A stretch of 31,107 nucleotides of DNA from DALYLB01 sp046154695 (GTDB taxonomy: Bacteria > Acidobacteriota > Blastocatellia > RBC074), in the NCBI GenBank assembly GCA_046154695.1, contig JBJXFI010000361.1:1-31107 (forward strand), given 5' to 3'. The number at the start of each line of letters is the position of its first letter. Position 1 is the stretch's first letter. Both the position numbers and the translations under genes were made by a program. Under the pieces are notes generated by a model. That model did not search any database and had not been told where the DNA came from. It saw only the letters and a program-made list of their open reading frames with translations. Below, piece by piece: positions 1 through 10,971 of this stretch.

Positions 1-6
1 CATCCT

Positions 7-98
7 GCGCCCCTGCCGGGGCGCGTCTCGTGGCGGACGATTCCGGCGGTTCCGCTTCGCTTCACCGCCGGCTACCCTCCGCCGCCCCTGTCGGGGCG
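7..98. repeat. Pair of GC-rich hairpins, likely copies of a dispersed intergenic repeat
   Basis: Two near-identical short palindromes lie 76 bases apart. The first, at 7-24, has 7-bp arms GCGCCCC/GGGGCGC around TGCC. The second, at 83-98, has 6-bp arms CGCCCC/GGGGCG around TGTC. The DNA between them is an unremarkable GC-rich run. Neither arm pair is followed by a T-tract, so these are not obvious terminators. Similar palindromes occur as dispersed extragenic repeats in many large environmental genomes; I infer the same here but cannot confirm copy number from one window. Confidence 0.45.
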
Positions 99-215
99 CA
101 TTGTGTCTCACTTGTAATCACACCCCCGCACTCCAGGCGCTCCGCGTCTCCGTTGACAAATTCCCCTCCCTGCCGCTTCATGTGCGCGTCAATACAAACA
201 CAGCAGCAAAAACTC

Positions 216-1115
216 ATGAGAGAAACGATCAAGGCCGCATGGATGTCGGTTTTCCTTTGCGCCGTCACGGCAATCGTCCCCGGGCAGGAGACGCGCCCGG
301 CGGCAATCCCGCTTTGGCCCGGCGGCGCTCCGGGCGCGAAAGGAAGCGCGGCGGAGGATGTCCCGAGCATTCAGCTCTATCCGGCGCCGGCGGACAGGGC
401 CAGCGGCGCGGCAATCGTCGTCTGCCCCGGCGGCGGATATGCGCGTCTGGCCCCGCACGAGGGGCATGACATCGCCGTCTGGCTCAACGGGCTCGGCGTG
501 ACGGCCGTGGTGCTGAAATACCGTCTCGGGCCGCAGTATCAGCATCCGTCGATGATGCTCGATGTGCAGCGGGCGATCCGCTACACGCGCGCGAAATCGG
601 CCGAGTGGAAGGTCGATCCGAATCGCGTCGGGGTGATGGGGTTCTCCGCGGGCGGGCATCTGGCCTCGACGGCCGCGACCCATTTCGACGGGGGAAACGC
701 GGGCGCGACCGACCCGATCGACCGCCTGAGCAGCCGCCCCGACGCGGCCATCCTCTGTTACGCGGTCATCACGATGACCGACCCGCACACGCACAAGGGC
801 TCGCGCAAGAATCTGCTCGGCGAGACGCCCGCGCCTGAGATGATCGATCTGATGTCGAACGAGAAACAGATTACCGACAGGACGCCGCCGACCTTCCTCT
901 TCCACACCGAGGACGACGCGGCCGTGCCGGTCGAGAACAGCCTCCTCTTCGCGGCGGCGCTTCGAAAGAGCAAGGTGCCGCACGAGATGCACATCTACGA
1001 ACACGGCCGCCACGGCGTCGGTCTCGCGCCCAATGATCCCGCGCTGAGTTCCTGGCCGAAGCTGCTGGAGAACTGGCTCCGCGCGCGCGGCTTTCTGAAT
1101 GGCGCGGCGAGGTAG
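216..1115 (+). CDS. Secreted alpha/beta hydrolase (acetyl-esterase / BD-FAE type)
   Basis: A predicted exported serine esterase of the alpha/beta-hydrolase fold, 299 aa, probably acting on acetylated sugars or xylan; the substrate is inferred. The ATG at 216 is chosen over an upstream in-frame ATG at 30 because it begins a good signal peptide (MRETIKAAWMSVFLC...), while the upstream extension is low-complexity Arg/Ser-rich sequence covering the hairpin repeats. From this start, the oxyanion-loop motif is PGGGY (71-75), the nucleophile elbow is GFSAGG with Ser144, the acid is Asp234 in HTEDDAAVP, and the base is His266 in GRHGVGL. All triad elements are therefore present. It is followed 42 nt later by a second hydrolase on the same strand, which suggests co-transcription. 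Confidence 0.85.
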   Translation: MRETIKAAWMSVFLCAVTAIVPGQETRPAAIPLWPGGAPGAKGSAAEDVPSIQLYPAPADRASGAAIVVCPGGGYARLAPHEGHDIAVWLNGLGVTAVVLKYRLGPQYQHPSMMLDVQRAIRYTRAKSAEWKVDPNRVGVMGFSAGGHLASTAATHFDGGNAGATDPIDRLSSRPDAAILCYAVITMTDPHTHKGSRKNLLGETPAPEMIDLMSNEKQITDRTPPTFLFHTEDDAAVPVENSLLFAAALRKSKVPHEMHIYEHGRHGVGLAPNDPALSSWPKLLENWLRARGFLNGAAR

Positions 1116-1157
1116 CTCCATCGCCGCAGTTATCGACAATTCGCTGAAAGGACACCA

Positions 1158-2033
1158 ATGCAAGAAGAGTTGATCAGCCTGCTCCCGGCGGCGCCCGAGG
1201 TTTCGCGCCGCAACTTCGTCGTCACCTCGCTGACCGCCGGATTCGCGATCGCCGTGCAGCCGGTCCAGGCGCAGACCCAGATCACGACCGACACCAACGG
1301 ACTCGTGGCCGGCGAGGTGAAGATCTCCGTGAAGGACGGCGAGATCCCCGCCTATCGCGCGATGCCGTCCAAGGGGAAGAACTTCCCCACCGTGCTCGTC
1401 GTCCAGGAGATCTTCGGCGTTCACGAACACATCAAGGATATCTGCCGGCGCTTCGCCAAGGCGGGCTATCTGGCGATCGCGGCCGAGCTCTACGCGCGCC
1501 AGGGCGACGTCTCGAAGCTGCCGATGGGCGACATCATAAACAAGGTCGTCTCGAAGGTCCCCGACGCCCAGGTCATGGCCGATCTCGACGCCTCGGTCGC
1601 ATGGGCCAAAAAGAATGGCGGCAATACCGCCAAACTCGCGGTCACCGGATTCTGCTGGGGCGGGCGCATCGTCTGGCTCTACGCCGCGCACAATCCCAAC
1701 CTCAAGGCGGGCGTCGCCTGGTACGGGCGGCTCGCCGCGCCGCCGCCCGATCGTGCAAATCCGCTGCAGCCCAAGGCCCCCATCGAACTCGTCAAGGAGT
1801 TGAAAGCGCCCATCCTCGGCCTCTATGCCGGCAAGGACGGCGGCATCCCGAACGACACCGTCGAGGCCATGAAGAAGGCCCTCAAGGATGCCGGCAAAGC
1901 CTCCGAGATCATCCTCTATCCCGAGGCGCAGCACGGCTTCCACGCCGACTATCGCCCGAGCTACAGCAAGGAGGCAGCCACCGACGGATGGAATCGCCTG
2001 CTCGCATGGTTGAAGAAGAACGGAGCGGCCTGA
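1158..2033 (+). CDS. Dienelactone hydrolase family protein, Tat-exported
   Basis: A 291-aa alpha/beta hydrolase of the dienelactone hydrolase (DLH) family. The N-terminus carries a twin-arginine motif, SRRNFVV (Arg17-Arg18), followed by a hydrophobic stretch and AQA-like processing site near residue 39. This predicts Tat export of a folded enzyme. The DLH hallmarks are visible: Glu84 in VVQEIFG, the cysteine nucleophile Cys166 in GFCWGG, Asp227 in AGKDGG and His259 in EAQHGF. A Shine-Dalgarno AAAGGA precedes the ATG by a few bases. DLH enzymes classically hydrolyse dienelactone in chloroaromatic breakdown. Many family members are of unknown substrate, and no aromatic pathway genes lie nearby, so I would not assign that reaction. 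Confidence 0.88.
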   Translation: MQEELISLLPAAPEVSRRNFVVTSLTAGFAIAVQPVQAQTQITTDTNGLVAGEVKISVKDGEIPAYRAMPSKGKNFPTVLVVQEIFGVHEHIKDICRRFAKAGYLAIAAELYARQGDVSKLPMGDIINKVVSKVPDAQVMADLDASVAWAKKNGGNTAKLAVTGFCWGGRIVWLYAAHNPNLKAGVAWYGRLAAPPPDRANPLQPKAPIELVKELKAPILGLYAGKDGGIPNDTVEAMKKALKDAGKASEIILYPEAQHGFHADYRPSYSKEAATDGWNRLLAWLKKNGAA

Positions 2034-2039
2034 TTCCCC

Positions 2040-2882
2040 ATGCCATACGCATATAAGATCGCGGGCCGCCATCCGCTCAAGCTCAGCCGGATCGACCCGG
2101 AATACGACGCGGGCCTGAATCGGGAGGAGGGCGAGGCCCGGCTCGGTGAACTCTGCCGGGAGTTGACGGACTTGCAGGAGCTGCTCTATGCGGCGGGCGA
2201 CCGCAGCGTGCTGATCGTGCTGCAGGGGCGCGACACGAGCGGCAAGGACGGAACGATCAAGACGGTCATGGGGCCGCTCAACTCGCTCAGCTGCAATGTG
2301 GCCTCGTTCAAGATCCCGACCCCGAAGGAGCTCGCCCACGATTTCCTGTGGCGCGTTCATCAGCAGACGCCGGGCAATGGCGAGATCACCATCTTCAACC
2401 GGTCGCACTATGAAGACGTGCTGGTCGTCCGCGTTCATAAGATCGTCCCCGACGCCGTCTGGCGAAAGCGATTCGAGCACATCAACGCCTTCGAAAAGCT
2501 GCTGGCCGATTCCGGGACGATCATCCTCAAATTTTATCTGCACATCAGCAAACGCGAGCAGGAGCAGCGCCTGCTCGAACGCGAGGTGGACCGAACGAAA
2601 TACTGGAAGCTGTCGGCCGGCGACTGGAAGGAACGCGAATACTGGGATGCCTACACGCGCGCGTATGAGGGCGCGCTCAACAAGTGCGCCTCGCCCCGGA
2701 TCCCCTGGTTTGTCGTCCCCGCAAACAAGAAATGGTTTCGGAATCTGGCCGTCGCCGAAGCGGTTGTCCACGCACTGCGCCCGCACAGAAACGAATGGCT
2801 GAAGAAGCTGGAGTCCATCGGCGGAGAGGAGAAAGCGCGGATCGATCTGTTTCGGATGGAGCTCGCAAAAAAGAACAGATGA
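2040..2882 (+). CDS. Polyphosphate kinase 2 family (PPK2), polyP:nucleotide phosphotransferase
   Basis: A 280-aa single-domain PPK2. This family transfers phosphate between inorganic polyphosphate and nucleotides. The P-loop is GRDTSGKDG (63-71). The second diagnostic block, including Walker B, is FNRSHYEDVLVVRVH (119-133), with DFLWRVH (101-107) just before it. The DFLWR block and the single-domain size resemble class III enzymes, which phosphorylate both AMP and ADP, but class cannot be settled by eye. The C-terminal WFVVPANKKWFRN is also typical of the family. The gene starts only 6 nt after the DLH gene, so it is probably translated from the same mRNA. No strong Shine-Dalgarno precedes it; a GGAG lies further upstream, inside the preceding gene. 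Confidence 0.93.
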   Translation: MPYAYKIAGRHPLKLSRIDPEYDAGLNREEGEARLGELCRELTDLQELLYAAGDRSVLIVLQGRDTSGKDGTIKTVMGPLNSLSCNVASFKIPTPKELAHDFLWRVHQQTPGNGEITIFNRSHYEDVLVVRVHKIVPDAVWRKRFEHINAFEKLLADSGTIILKFYLHISKREQEQRLLEREVDRTKYWKLSAGDWKEREYWDAYTRAYEGALNKCASPRIPWFVVPANKKWFRNLAVAEAVVHALRPHRNEWLKKLESIGGEEKARIDLFRMELAKKNR

Positions 2883-2918
2883 CCCGCCGCTACTTTCCCC
2901 CTCTCCGAATTACGGATG

Positions 2919-3713
2919 CTATAGCCGGCGCAAATATGACTCCGGCGAGTTCAGAAAGGCGCGTGTGAGCGAGACGTGTTCGACCTCGTCATAGGCGATC
3001 TCGCGCACGGGATGCTGATCGAAGTTGAGGATCACGGCATCGGGAAAGGCCATGAGAATCGGGGAGTGGGTGGCGATGATGAACTGGGCGTCGTCGGCGA
3101 CCATCTGCTTGAGCATCGCGAGAAACGCGAGCTGCCGCTGCGGCGAGAGGGGCGCCTCGGGTTCATCGAGCAGGTACAGGCCGTCCGGGACGAACCGGGC
3201 TTGAAAGAGTTTGAGGAAGCTCTCGCCGTGGGAGTTTGCGTCGAGATCCTCTCCATACCGCTCGATCAGCGCGCGGCGCTGGCCGAGCACATAGCCTTGC
3301 GCGCGGGCGAGCCCCTCGCCCCGCAGGTCGGCCTCGAAGCCATCGGCGATCTTCCGCAATTCCCGCTTCATCTCCTCCAGACGTTTCGCGAAGTTGAAGA
3401 AGTCCTCCGCGCGAAGAAAGAATCCGCGATGATTCTTGCGCCGCCACCCGAGATTCATTCGCTTGCCCAGGGCCCGGGCCGCGCGGAGCGTCTTGTCGCG
3501 GTCCAGATCCTCTCCCGCGACGGCGATCGAGTTGCTCGCCGCGGCGAGGGCCTCCATCAGCGTGGACTTCCCCGATCCATTCTCCCCCACGAAGAAGGTC
3601 ACCGGAGACCGGATCTCGATGGGCTCGAAATCACGAACGAGCGGGAGCGCGAAGGGAAATCCGGCCTGCCTCCGGGCCGAGGGCTTGAGATCGATGGTTT
3701 GAAGATGAATCAC
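2919..3713 (-). CDS. AAA family ATPase, SbcC/RecF-like (COG3910-type)
   Basis: A 264-aa stand-alone ABC-class ATPase without long coiled coils. Walker A is GENGSGKST (43-51), a short ABC-signature-like segment is SHGES (161-165), Walker B is LYLLDEPE (179-186), and the switch histidine is in IIATHSP (His216). These are the features of small RecF/SMC-like predicted ATPases. They are often of unknown role and sometimes partner with nucleases in defence islands. The start is GTG at 3713, preceded by GAGGGAG. It is a lone gene, convergent with the PPK2 gene (36 nt apart) and divergent from the acyltransferase. No nuclease partner is visible, so I leave the function as a generic ATPase. Confidence 0.88.
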   Translation of the reverse strand: MIHLQTIDLKPSARRQAGFPFALPLVRDFEPIEIRSPVTFFVGENGSGKSTLMEALAAASNSIAVAGEDLDRDKTLRAARALGKRMNLGWRRKNHRGFFLRAEDFFNFAKRLEEMKRELRKIADGFEADLRGEGLARAQGYVLGQRRALIERYGEDLDANSHGESFLKLFQARFVPDGLYLLDEPEAPLSPQRQLAFLAMLKQMVADDAQFIIATHSPILMAFPDAVILNFDQHPVREIAYDEVEHVSLTRAFLNSPESYLRRL

Positions 3714-3825
3714 GGAGCTCCCTCTCTCCTTTTTTGCCTTCGGACGGGCGACCTGCTACGCTTCGCGCTCATTTTGCATACATGACTCGAATCCTGAAAG
3801 GCCGCTTTTTCCCAGCGCACTCTTG

Positions 3826-5067
3826 ATGAAGATCGCGAATTCATCCTTTTTCACCGACAGCCGCTCTTTTCCCGACTGGCTTGCGGAGAAGCTCTCGCGG
3901 GTCACCTCGACGGGGGAGCTGATCCCGGAGATCGACGGGTTGCGGTTCATCGCGATCGTCACCGTCATTGTGCATCATATGATGTCGATTCTCCTGCCGA
4001 CGAGCGGGCGAACCGGCCGCATTCACACCACGGCGGAATGGTTCGCCGCGGCCGATCAGTTCTCTCCGATCCTCAAGGCGGGGTATGCGGGCCATTTCGG
4101 CGTGAATCTCTTCTTCGCCATCAGCGGATTCATTCTCGCCCTGCCCTTCGCGCGCAAGCTGTTCGCGGACCTGCCGCCGCCGAATCTGAAATCGTACTAT
4201 CTTCGCCGCGTAACGCGCATCGAGCCGCCGTACGCGATCTGTCTGACGATCTTCTTCCTTTATCTGGCCATCGCACAGAACGACGTCTCGCGTTATCTGC
4301 CGCATTTCCTGGCGAGCCTCTTCTATTCGCACAATCTCGTTTATGGGCAGCACAGCGCGATCAATGTCGTGACCTGGTCGCTTGAGATCGAGATTCAATT
4401 CTACCTGCTCGTTCCGCTGCTGGTGAAGATCTTCGCGCTGCGCCGTAAGATCGCGCGCCGCCTGCTGTTGATGGGACTGGTCCTGCTGGGAGGCTGGCTT
4501 TCGCAGCACGTGATCTACCCTTCCGGATCGGACCGCCTGGCGCTCTCACTCTTCAATTTCTTCGCCTATTTTCTGGTGGGGTTTCTGCTGGCGGATCTCT
4601 ACCTGACGGGCTGGCTCCGCGAGGCCCGGCGATGGTCCTACGATCTGGTGACGATCGGCGCCGGAAGCGCCCTCTTTCTCGTCCTGACGCGGTTCGGCCA
4701 GTTCTACAATCTGCTCCCGGCGCTGATCGGGCTCTTCTACCTCGGCTTCTTCCGGGGGCGCCTCTCGAACCTGCTGGTCACGCGCCGCTGGATCGTGATC
4801 ACGGGCGGAATGTGCTACACGTTCTATCTTTACCACATCCCGCTGATCTCCGAGCTGAGTTGGATGATCCGGAATCTCTTCTCCGGCGCGCATCGCCTCG
4901 AAATCGACTTCGCCGTGCAGTGCCTGATCGTGCTGCCGGTCGTCTTCACGCTCTGCGGTTTCTGGTTCGCGCTGACCGAGAAGCCCTTCATGCGATGGAG
5001 CCTCTCCCCGAAGCCGCTCCCGCCCCCGGGCATCGACCCGGGCTTCAAGATGATTGAGCGACGGTGA
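3826..5067 (+). CDS. Acyltransferase 3 (OafA/YrhL-like) integral membrane protein
   Basis: A 413-aa polytopic membrane protein of the acyltransferase-3 family, which O-acylates surface glycans or other extracytoplasmic substrates. The N-terminal block IDGLRFIAIVTVIVHH supplies the family's R-X10-H motif (Arg40, His51). ISGFILALPFARKLF and the following RRVTRIEPPYAICL match the conserved loop after TM2-3. About ten hydrophobic segments follow, ending with LTEKPFMRW. I use ATG 3826; a TTG one codon earlier is in frame but unlikely. The spacing to the divergent ATPase is about 110 nt. The downstream lipoprotein converges, with its stop 8 nt away. No glycan cluster is nearby, so the acceptor is unknown. 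Confidence 0.92.
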   Translation: MKIANSSFFTDSRSFPDWLAEKLSRVTSTGELIPEIDGLRFIAIVTVIVHHMMSILLPTSGRTGRIHTTAEWFAAADQFSPILKAGYAGHFGVNLFFAISGFILALPFARKLFADLPPPNLKSYYLRRVTRIEPPYAICLTIFFLYLAIAQNDVSRYLPHFLASLFYSHNLVYGQHSAINVVTWSLEIEIQFYLLVPLLVKIFALRRKIARRLLLMGLVLLGGWLSQHVIYPSGSDRLALSLFNFFAYFLVGFLLADLYLTGWLREARRWSYDLVTIGAGSALFLVLTRFGQFYNLLPALIGLFYLGFFRGRLSNLLVTRRWIVITGGMCYTFYLYHIPLISELSWMIRNLFSGAHRLEIDFAVQCLIVLPVVFTLCGFWFALTEKPFMRWSLSPKPLPPPGIDPGFKMIERR

Positions 5068-5075
5068 GGCGGATC

Positions 5076-6305
5076 TCACTTCACGAATGGCGCGAGCAGC
5101 CCGGTGGGATTGATGATCGGCTTGAGGACCGAGTATGGGATGACGACCTCGTGATCGCCCGCGGCATAAGACGCGACCTGATAGCGATCGAAGGTGATTC
5201 GCAATCCCGCGGGAGTGATGTTCCAGCTATCGAAATTCCCGGTCCTGGCGCCGGCCCCTTCCTCCGCGTTTTCCACGGTCTTCAGCTTCTTCAGCTCCCG
5301 AACGCAATAATCGGAGATGGATTTCAGGTAGTTGGCTTTGGGGGCGAACAGATCGGCCAGTTTCACCGGCTGGTTGCGCGTGAGATCGTAATTGAACGCC
5401 TGAGTCGTCGTATTCGGATGCGCGCCGCCGGTATACTCGTAAAAATAGAAGAGGATGCTGATGAAATCCTTGCTCGCCGCGGTGACGGTATAGCGGACCT
5501 CCATCTCGAAAGGGCTGGGGGGATCTTCGGCCCCGGCGGCCTTCTCGCCCCCGGCGGCCTCGGCCGTGGCCCGGGCCTTTGCGGCAAGCTCCGCGTTATC
5601 GCGGGCCACCTCTCCGGCGAGTTTCTTGAACTCGCCCGTCCGGGGCGCGATAAAGGCGGCCATCGACTTGTTGAACTTGTCGGCTCTCGCGGTGTCGGCG
5701 CCGGTGAGCTGCGGCAGGGTCGTGCGCAGATTGTAATTGGTCGTTTTGGCGGCCTGCGTGGCGCGTTTATCGGCGAGTTTGAGCCCGCCCAGATCGTACC
5801 GCAGCTCCTGAAAAACGGCATCCATCGGCCGCTTGTCCCGTGCGCCGGTCCAGACCCCCGTGAACCGCATACGCGGGTCGCCATCGGTGGCGACGGTCTC
5901 CAGGCGCCCCTTGAATTCGCCTGTCTTCGTGTCTTTGTCGGTTTCGGCGTTATAGACCGTCTCGCCGAGCATGACATTCCCGTCCTTGTCGATCTTCCCT
6001 TTCAGGCTCAAGGTCTTGTCCGCGAGATTGATCGCCCCGGCCTTCTCGTAATAATAGTCGCCGGAAAGCGCCTCGCCGCTGCGTTCGAGCTCGACCTGCA
6101 CATTCAGTTTTCCGTCGATCGTCCCGAGGAAGGTCGCCTTGAACTTCGCGGGCGCGGGAGTGACCGCCTCCGGCGTGGGAGTCGCCGGCGGAGCGGGCGT
6201 CGCCGCCGCAATGGGCGACGGCGCGCTTTCCAGCTTCGGCGCCCCGCTCTTGCAGGCAGGGAGGGCCAGCATCAGGATGATGACAATTGGAAAAATCTTT
6301 TTCAT
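5076..6305 (-). CDS. Predicted lipoprotein with DUF4163/DUF3298 (RsiV-like) C-terminal region
   Basis: A 409-aa predicted outer- or periplasmic-facing lipoprotein. The signal sequence MKKIFPIVIILMLALPAC contains a lipobox with Cys18. It is followed by a Pro/Ala/Thr-rich linker (about 25-55). The middle (about 55-150) is a beta-rich segment with many Lys/Gly turns. The C-terminal half contains GGAHPNTTTQAFNYDL and later WNITPAGLRITFDRYQVASYAAG and VVIPYSVLKPII, which are hallmark strings of DUF4163/DUF3298 proteins such as RsiV and PdaC. Those family members bind or process peptidoglycan-related ligands; the function here is not known. A GGAGAGG Shine-Dalgarno precedes the ATG. It lies 16 nt downstream of the dehydratase gene on the same strand, so the two may be co-transcribed. 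Confidence 0.8.
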   Translation of the reverse strand: MKKIFPIVIILMLALPACKSGAPKLESAPSPIAAATPAPPATPTPEAVTPAPAKFKATFLGTIDGKLNVQVELERSGEALSGDYYYEKAGAINLADKTLSLKGKIDKDGNVMLGETVYNAETDKDTKTGEFKGRLETVATDGDPRMRFTGVWTGARDKRPMDAVFQELRYDLGGLKLADKRATQAAKTTNYNLRTTLPQLTGADTARADKFNKSMAAFIAPRTGEFKKLAGEVARDNAELAAKARATAEAAGGEKAAGAEDPPSPFEMEVRYTVTAASKDFISILFYFYEYTGGAHPNTTTQAFNYDLTRNQPVKLADLFAPKANYLKSISDYCVRELKKLKTVENAEEGAGARTGNFDSWNITPAGLRITFDRYQVASYAAGDHEVVIPYSVLKPIINPTGLLAPFVK

Positions 6306-6321
6306 TCACCAAACCTCTCCG

Positions 6322-7854
<1,533 letters not shown>

Positions 7855-7988
7855 GTCCATACTCCCGGAATCGTTCCATCGCATGTTGGTTTTCCCGCTT
7901 GCTTCAGATACAGGGAGTTTACTTTACTTCCGGTGAAAAACGGAACGGCTCTCTCATCAATTCGCGAGATTTGGCGGCGGGGAAAATG

Positions 7989-8025
7989 AAAAACCGCCAA
8001 GCCGTCTTCACGACAACCTGGCGGT
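7989..8025 (-). terminator. Intrinsic-terminator-like hairpin on the minus strand
   Basis: Read on -, the arm ACCGCCA (8025-8019) pairs with TGGCGGT (7999-7993) and is followed by a run of five T residues, then CATTTT. This is the layout of a Rho-independent terminator. It cannot end the dehydratase gene, which starts further downstream on the same strand. It would therefore end a transcript that begins to the right, within 8025-8350, or act as an attenuator ahead of the dehydratase gene. Confidence 0.5.
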
Positions 8026-8167
8026 CACCTAAGGCCGAGGGCTGGAGCAATTTATAACAATATCGGGATCTCCCGCGGTTCGGAAACGATCTCGGCTTCG
8101 GCGTGTTCTCCGAATCCGGGATGGCAGCAATCCCTCTGCCAAACGCCGCGGAGATCGAAAACTTCAG

Positions 8168-8246
8168 ATTGAGAGGAAGGCGGCATGTCGCCAAGGCTGT
8201 TTTGTGTAAGAGCTGGCTGGGGGGCCATCCCGCCTTCCCTCTCAAT
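8168..8246. repeat. Long imperfect inverted repeat (16-bp arms with one bulge)
   Basis: ATTGAGAGGAAGGCGG at 8168-8183 is the reverse complement of CCGCCTTCCCTCTCAAT at 8230-8246 except for one bulged base, enclosing about 46 nt. RNA from either strand would fold into a strong stem. The size and isolation fit a MITE-like or REP-like dispersed element or the body of a small RNA. No terminal-site duplication is evident. Confidence 0.6.
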
Positions 8247-8346
8247 CCGAACCCCACAATCTACGGTTCTCCGATTCCAACGATCTACATCACATTCGGA
8301 CGGGTGAAACACGATCAAAGAAACCCTCTATACGAAGATGGGGAAC

Positions 8347-8363
8347 AACAATACGCGTGCCAG
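8347..8363 (-). promoter_or_regulatory. Sigma54-like (-24/-12) promoter motif, degenerate at -12
   Basis: On - the sequence CTGGCACGCGTATTGTT matches the sigma54 consensus YTGGCACG-N4-TTGCW, except that the critical -12 GC is GT. The -24 GG spacing is correct. It points away from the neighbouring sigma54 activator gene and into the structured region 8246-7993. A start near 8336 would give a noncoding transcript of about 350 nt ending at the terminator-like hairpin. The degenerate -12 makes this tentative. Confidence 0.3.
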
Positions 8364-8662
8364 AGCTTTTACTTTGACGGGACGCGCGCGATATTATCTT
8401 TGCATCGCGTCAAAATGCATGCGCATCGTGAGAATCCCCCATTGAATTCAGGCCGGCGGATCGTCGATTCGAAATCGCAATCGCGCCCGCGGAGGGTCGG
8501 ATTCTCCCGGCAGCGATATCAAAACGGATTGCGCAATCACGGCCGATAGTATCAATTCCGACAGAACAAGTCCGACCTTGTGCCAGTCAGGCACCGTCAG
8601 ACGATTAGGGAACGATAATTCAGAGCCGTAGCCGGCGTGGAACCGACAGCGGAGAGAGAGAC

Positions 8663-10657
<1,995 letters not shown>

Positions 10658-10971
10658 CCCGGATTTCCCATTTGATATCTTCCTACAGGCCGCGCGCGGC
10701 TTGTCAGCGCGGCCCGGATTCCTCACAATAGCCTGGTTGCGAACCCAGGCGCTGCTCCAACTCGGCACATTACGATTGCGGAATCACTCGTCCACGGTAG
10801 TGGGTCTCACGCGAAAAAGGGGAGAAAGGATCACAGAGGCTGCCCCCTCTTTCGCGCCTTCACGCCTTCGCGTGAGCCGCTTCTCTGGGACATTTGCCGC
10901 CATTGTCCCTCATAGCCGGAGCAATTAACGGAGGCTGCCCGCGGCCCGCATCGCGATGAGGACTTATGGGA
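10658..10971. other. Intergenic region with two perfect inverted repeats
   Basis: This gap between the sigma54 activator and the kinase gene carries two stems. GGCCGCGC at 10688-10695 pairs with GCGCGGCC at 10707-10714, but no T-tract follows, so termination is uncertain. CTCACGCGAA at 10806-10815 pairs with TTCGCGTGAG at 10867-10876. An alternative inner pairing, CGCGAAAAAGGGG with CCCCCTCTTTCGCG, is also possible. The second looks like a dispersed intergenic repeat rather than a promoter. No gene is seen. Confidence 0.5.

Larger units (their letters stand above)
7855..8662. other. Structured intergenic region between the dehydratase and the FHA regulator genes
   Basis: About 800 nt with no convincing gene. 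From left to right it holds the dehydratase leader, a terminator-like hairpin on - (7989-8025), nested stems at 8087-8157 (arms CGATCTC and GAGATCG enclosing GGCAG/CTGCC), a long near-perfect inverted repeat (8168-8246), a sigma54-like motif on - (8347-8363), and finally the leader of the FHA regulator. The short ORFs here lack ribosome sites and domains. The density of stems suggests either a structured transcript or a dispersed hairpin element. Confidence 0.6.

Noticed and set aside
189..2786. An 865-codon open frame on the minus strand
   Set aside because: It lies antisense to three well-supported hydrolase/PPK2 genes, is Arg/Asp/Val-rich as expected for a GC-rich shadow frame, and has no recognisable domain.
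5064..5079. A hairpin between the convergent acyltransferase and lipoprotein genes as a bidirectional terminator
   Set aside because: The GTGAG/CTCAC stem has only 5 bp and no T-tract, too weak to call.
8052..8318. Short overlapping ORFs within the structured intergenic region
   Set aside because: The sequence is dominated by inverted repeats, the frames lack ribosome sites, and the products are low-information; a repeat or RNA explains the region better.
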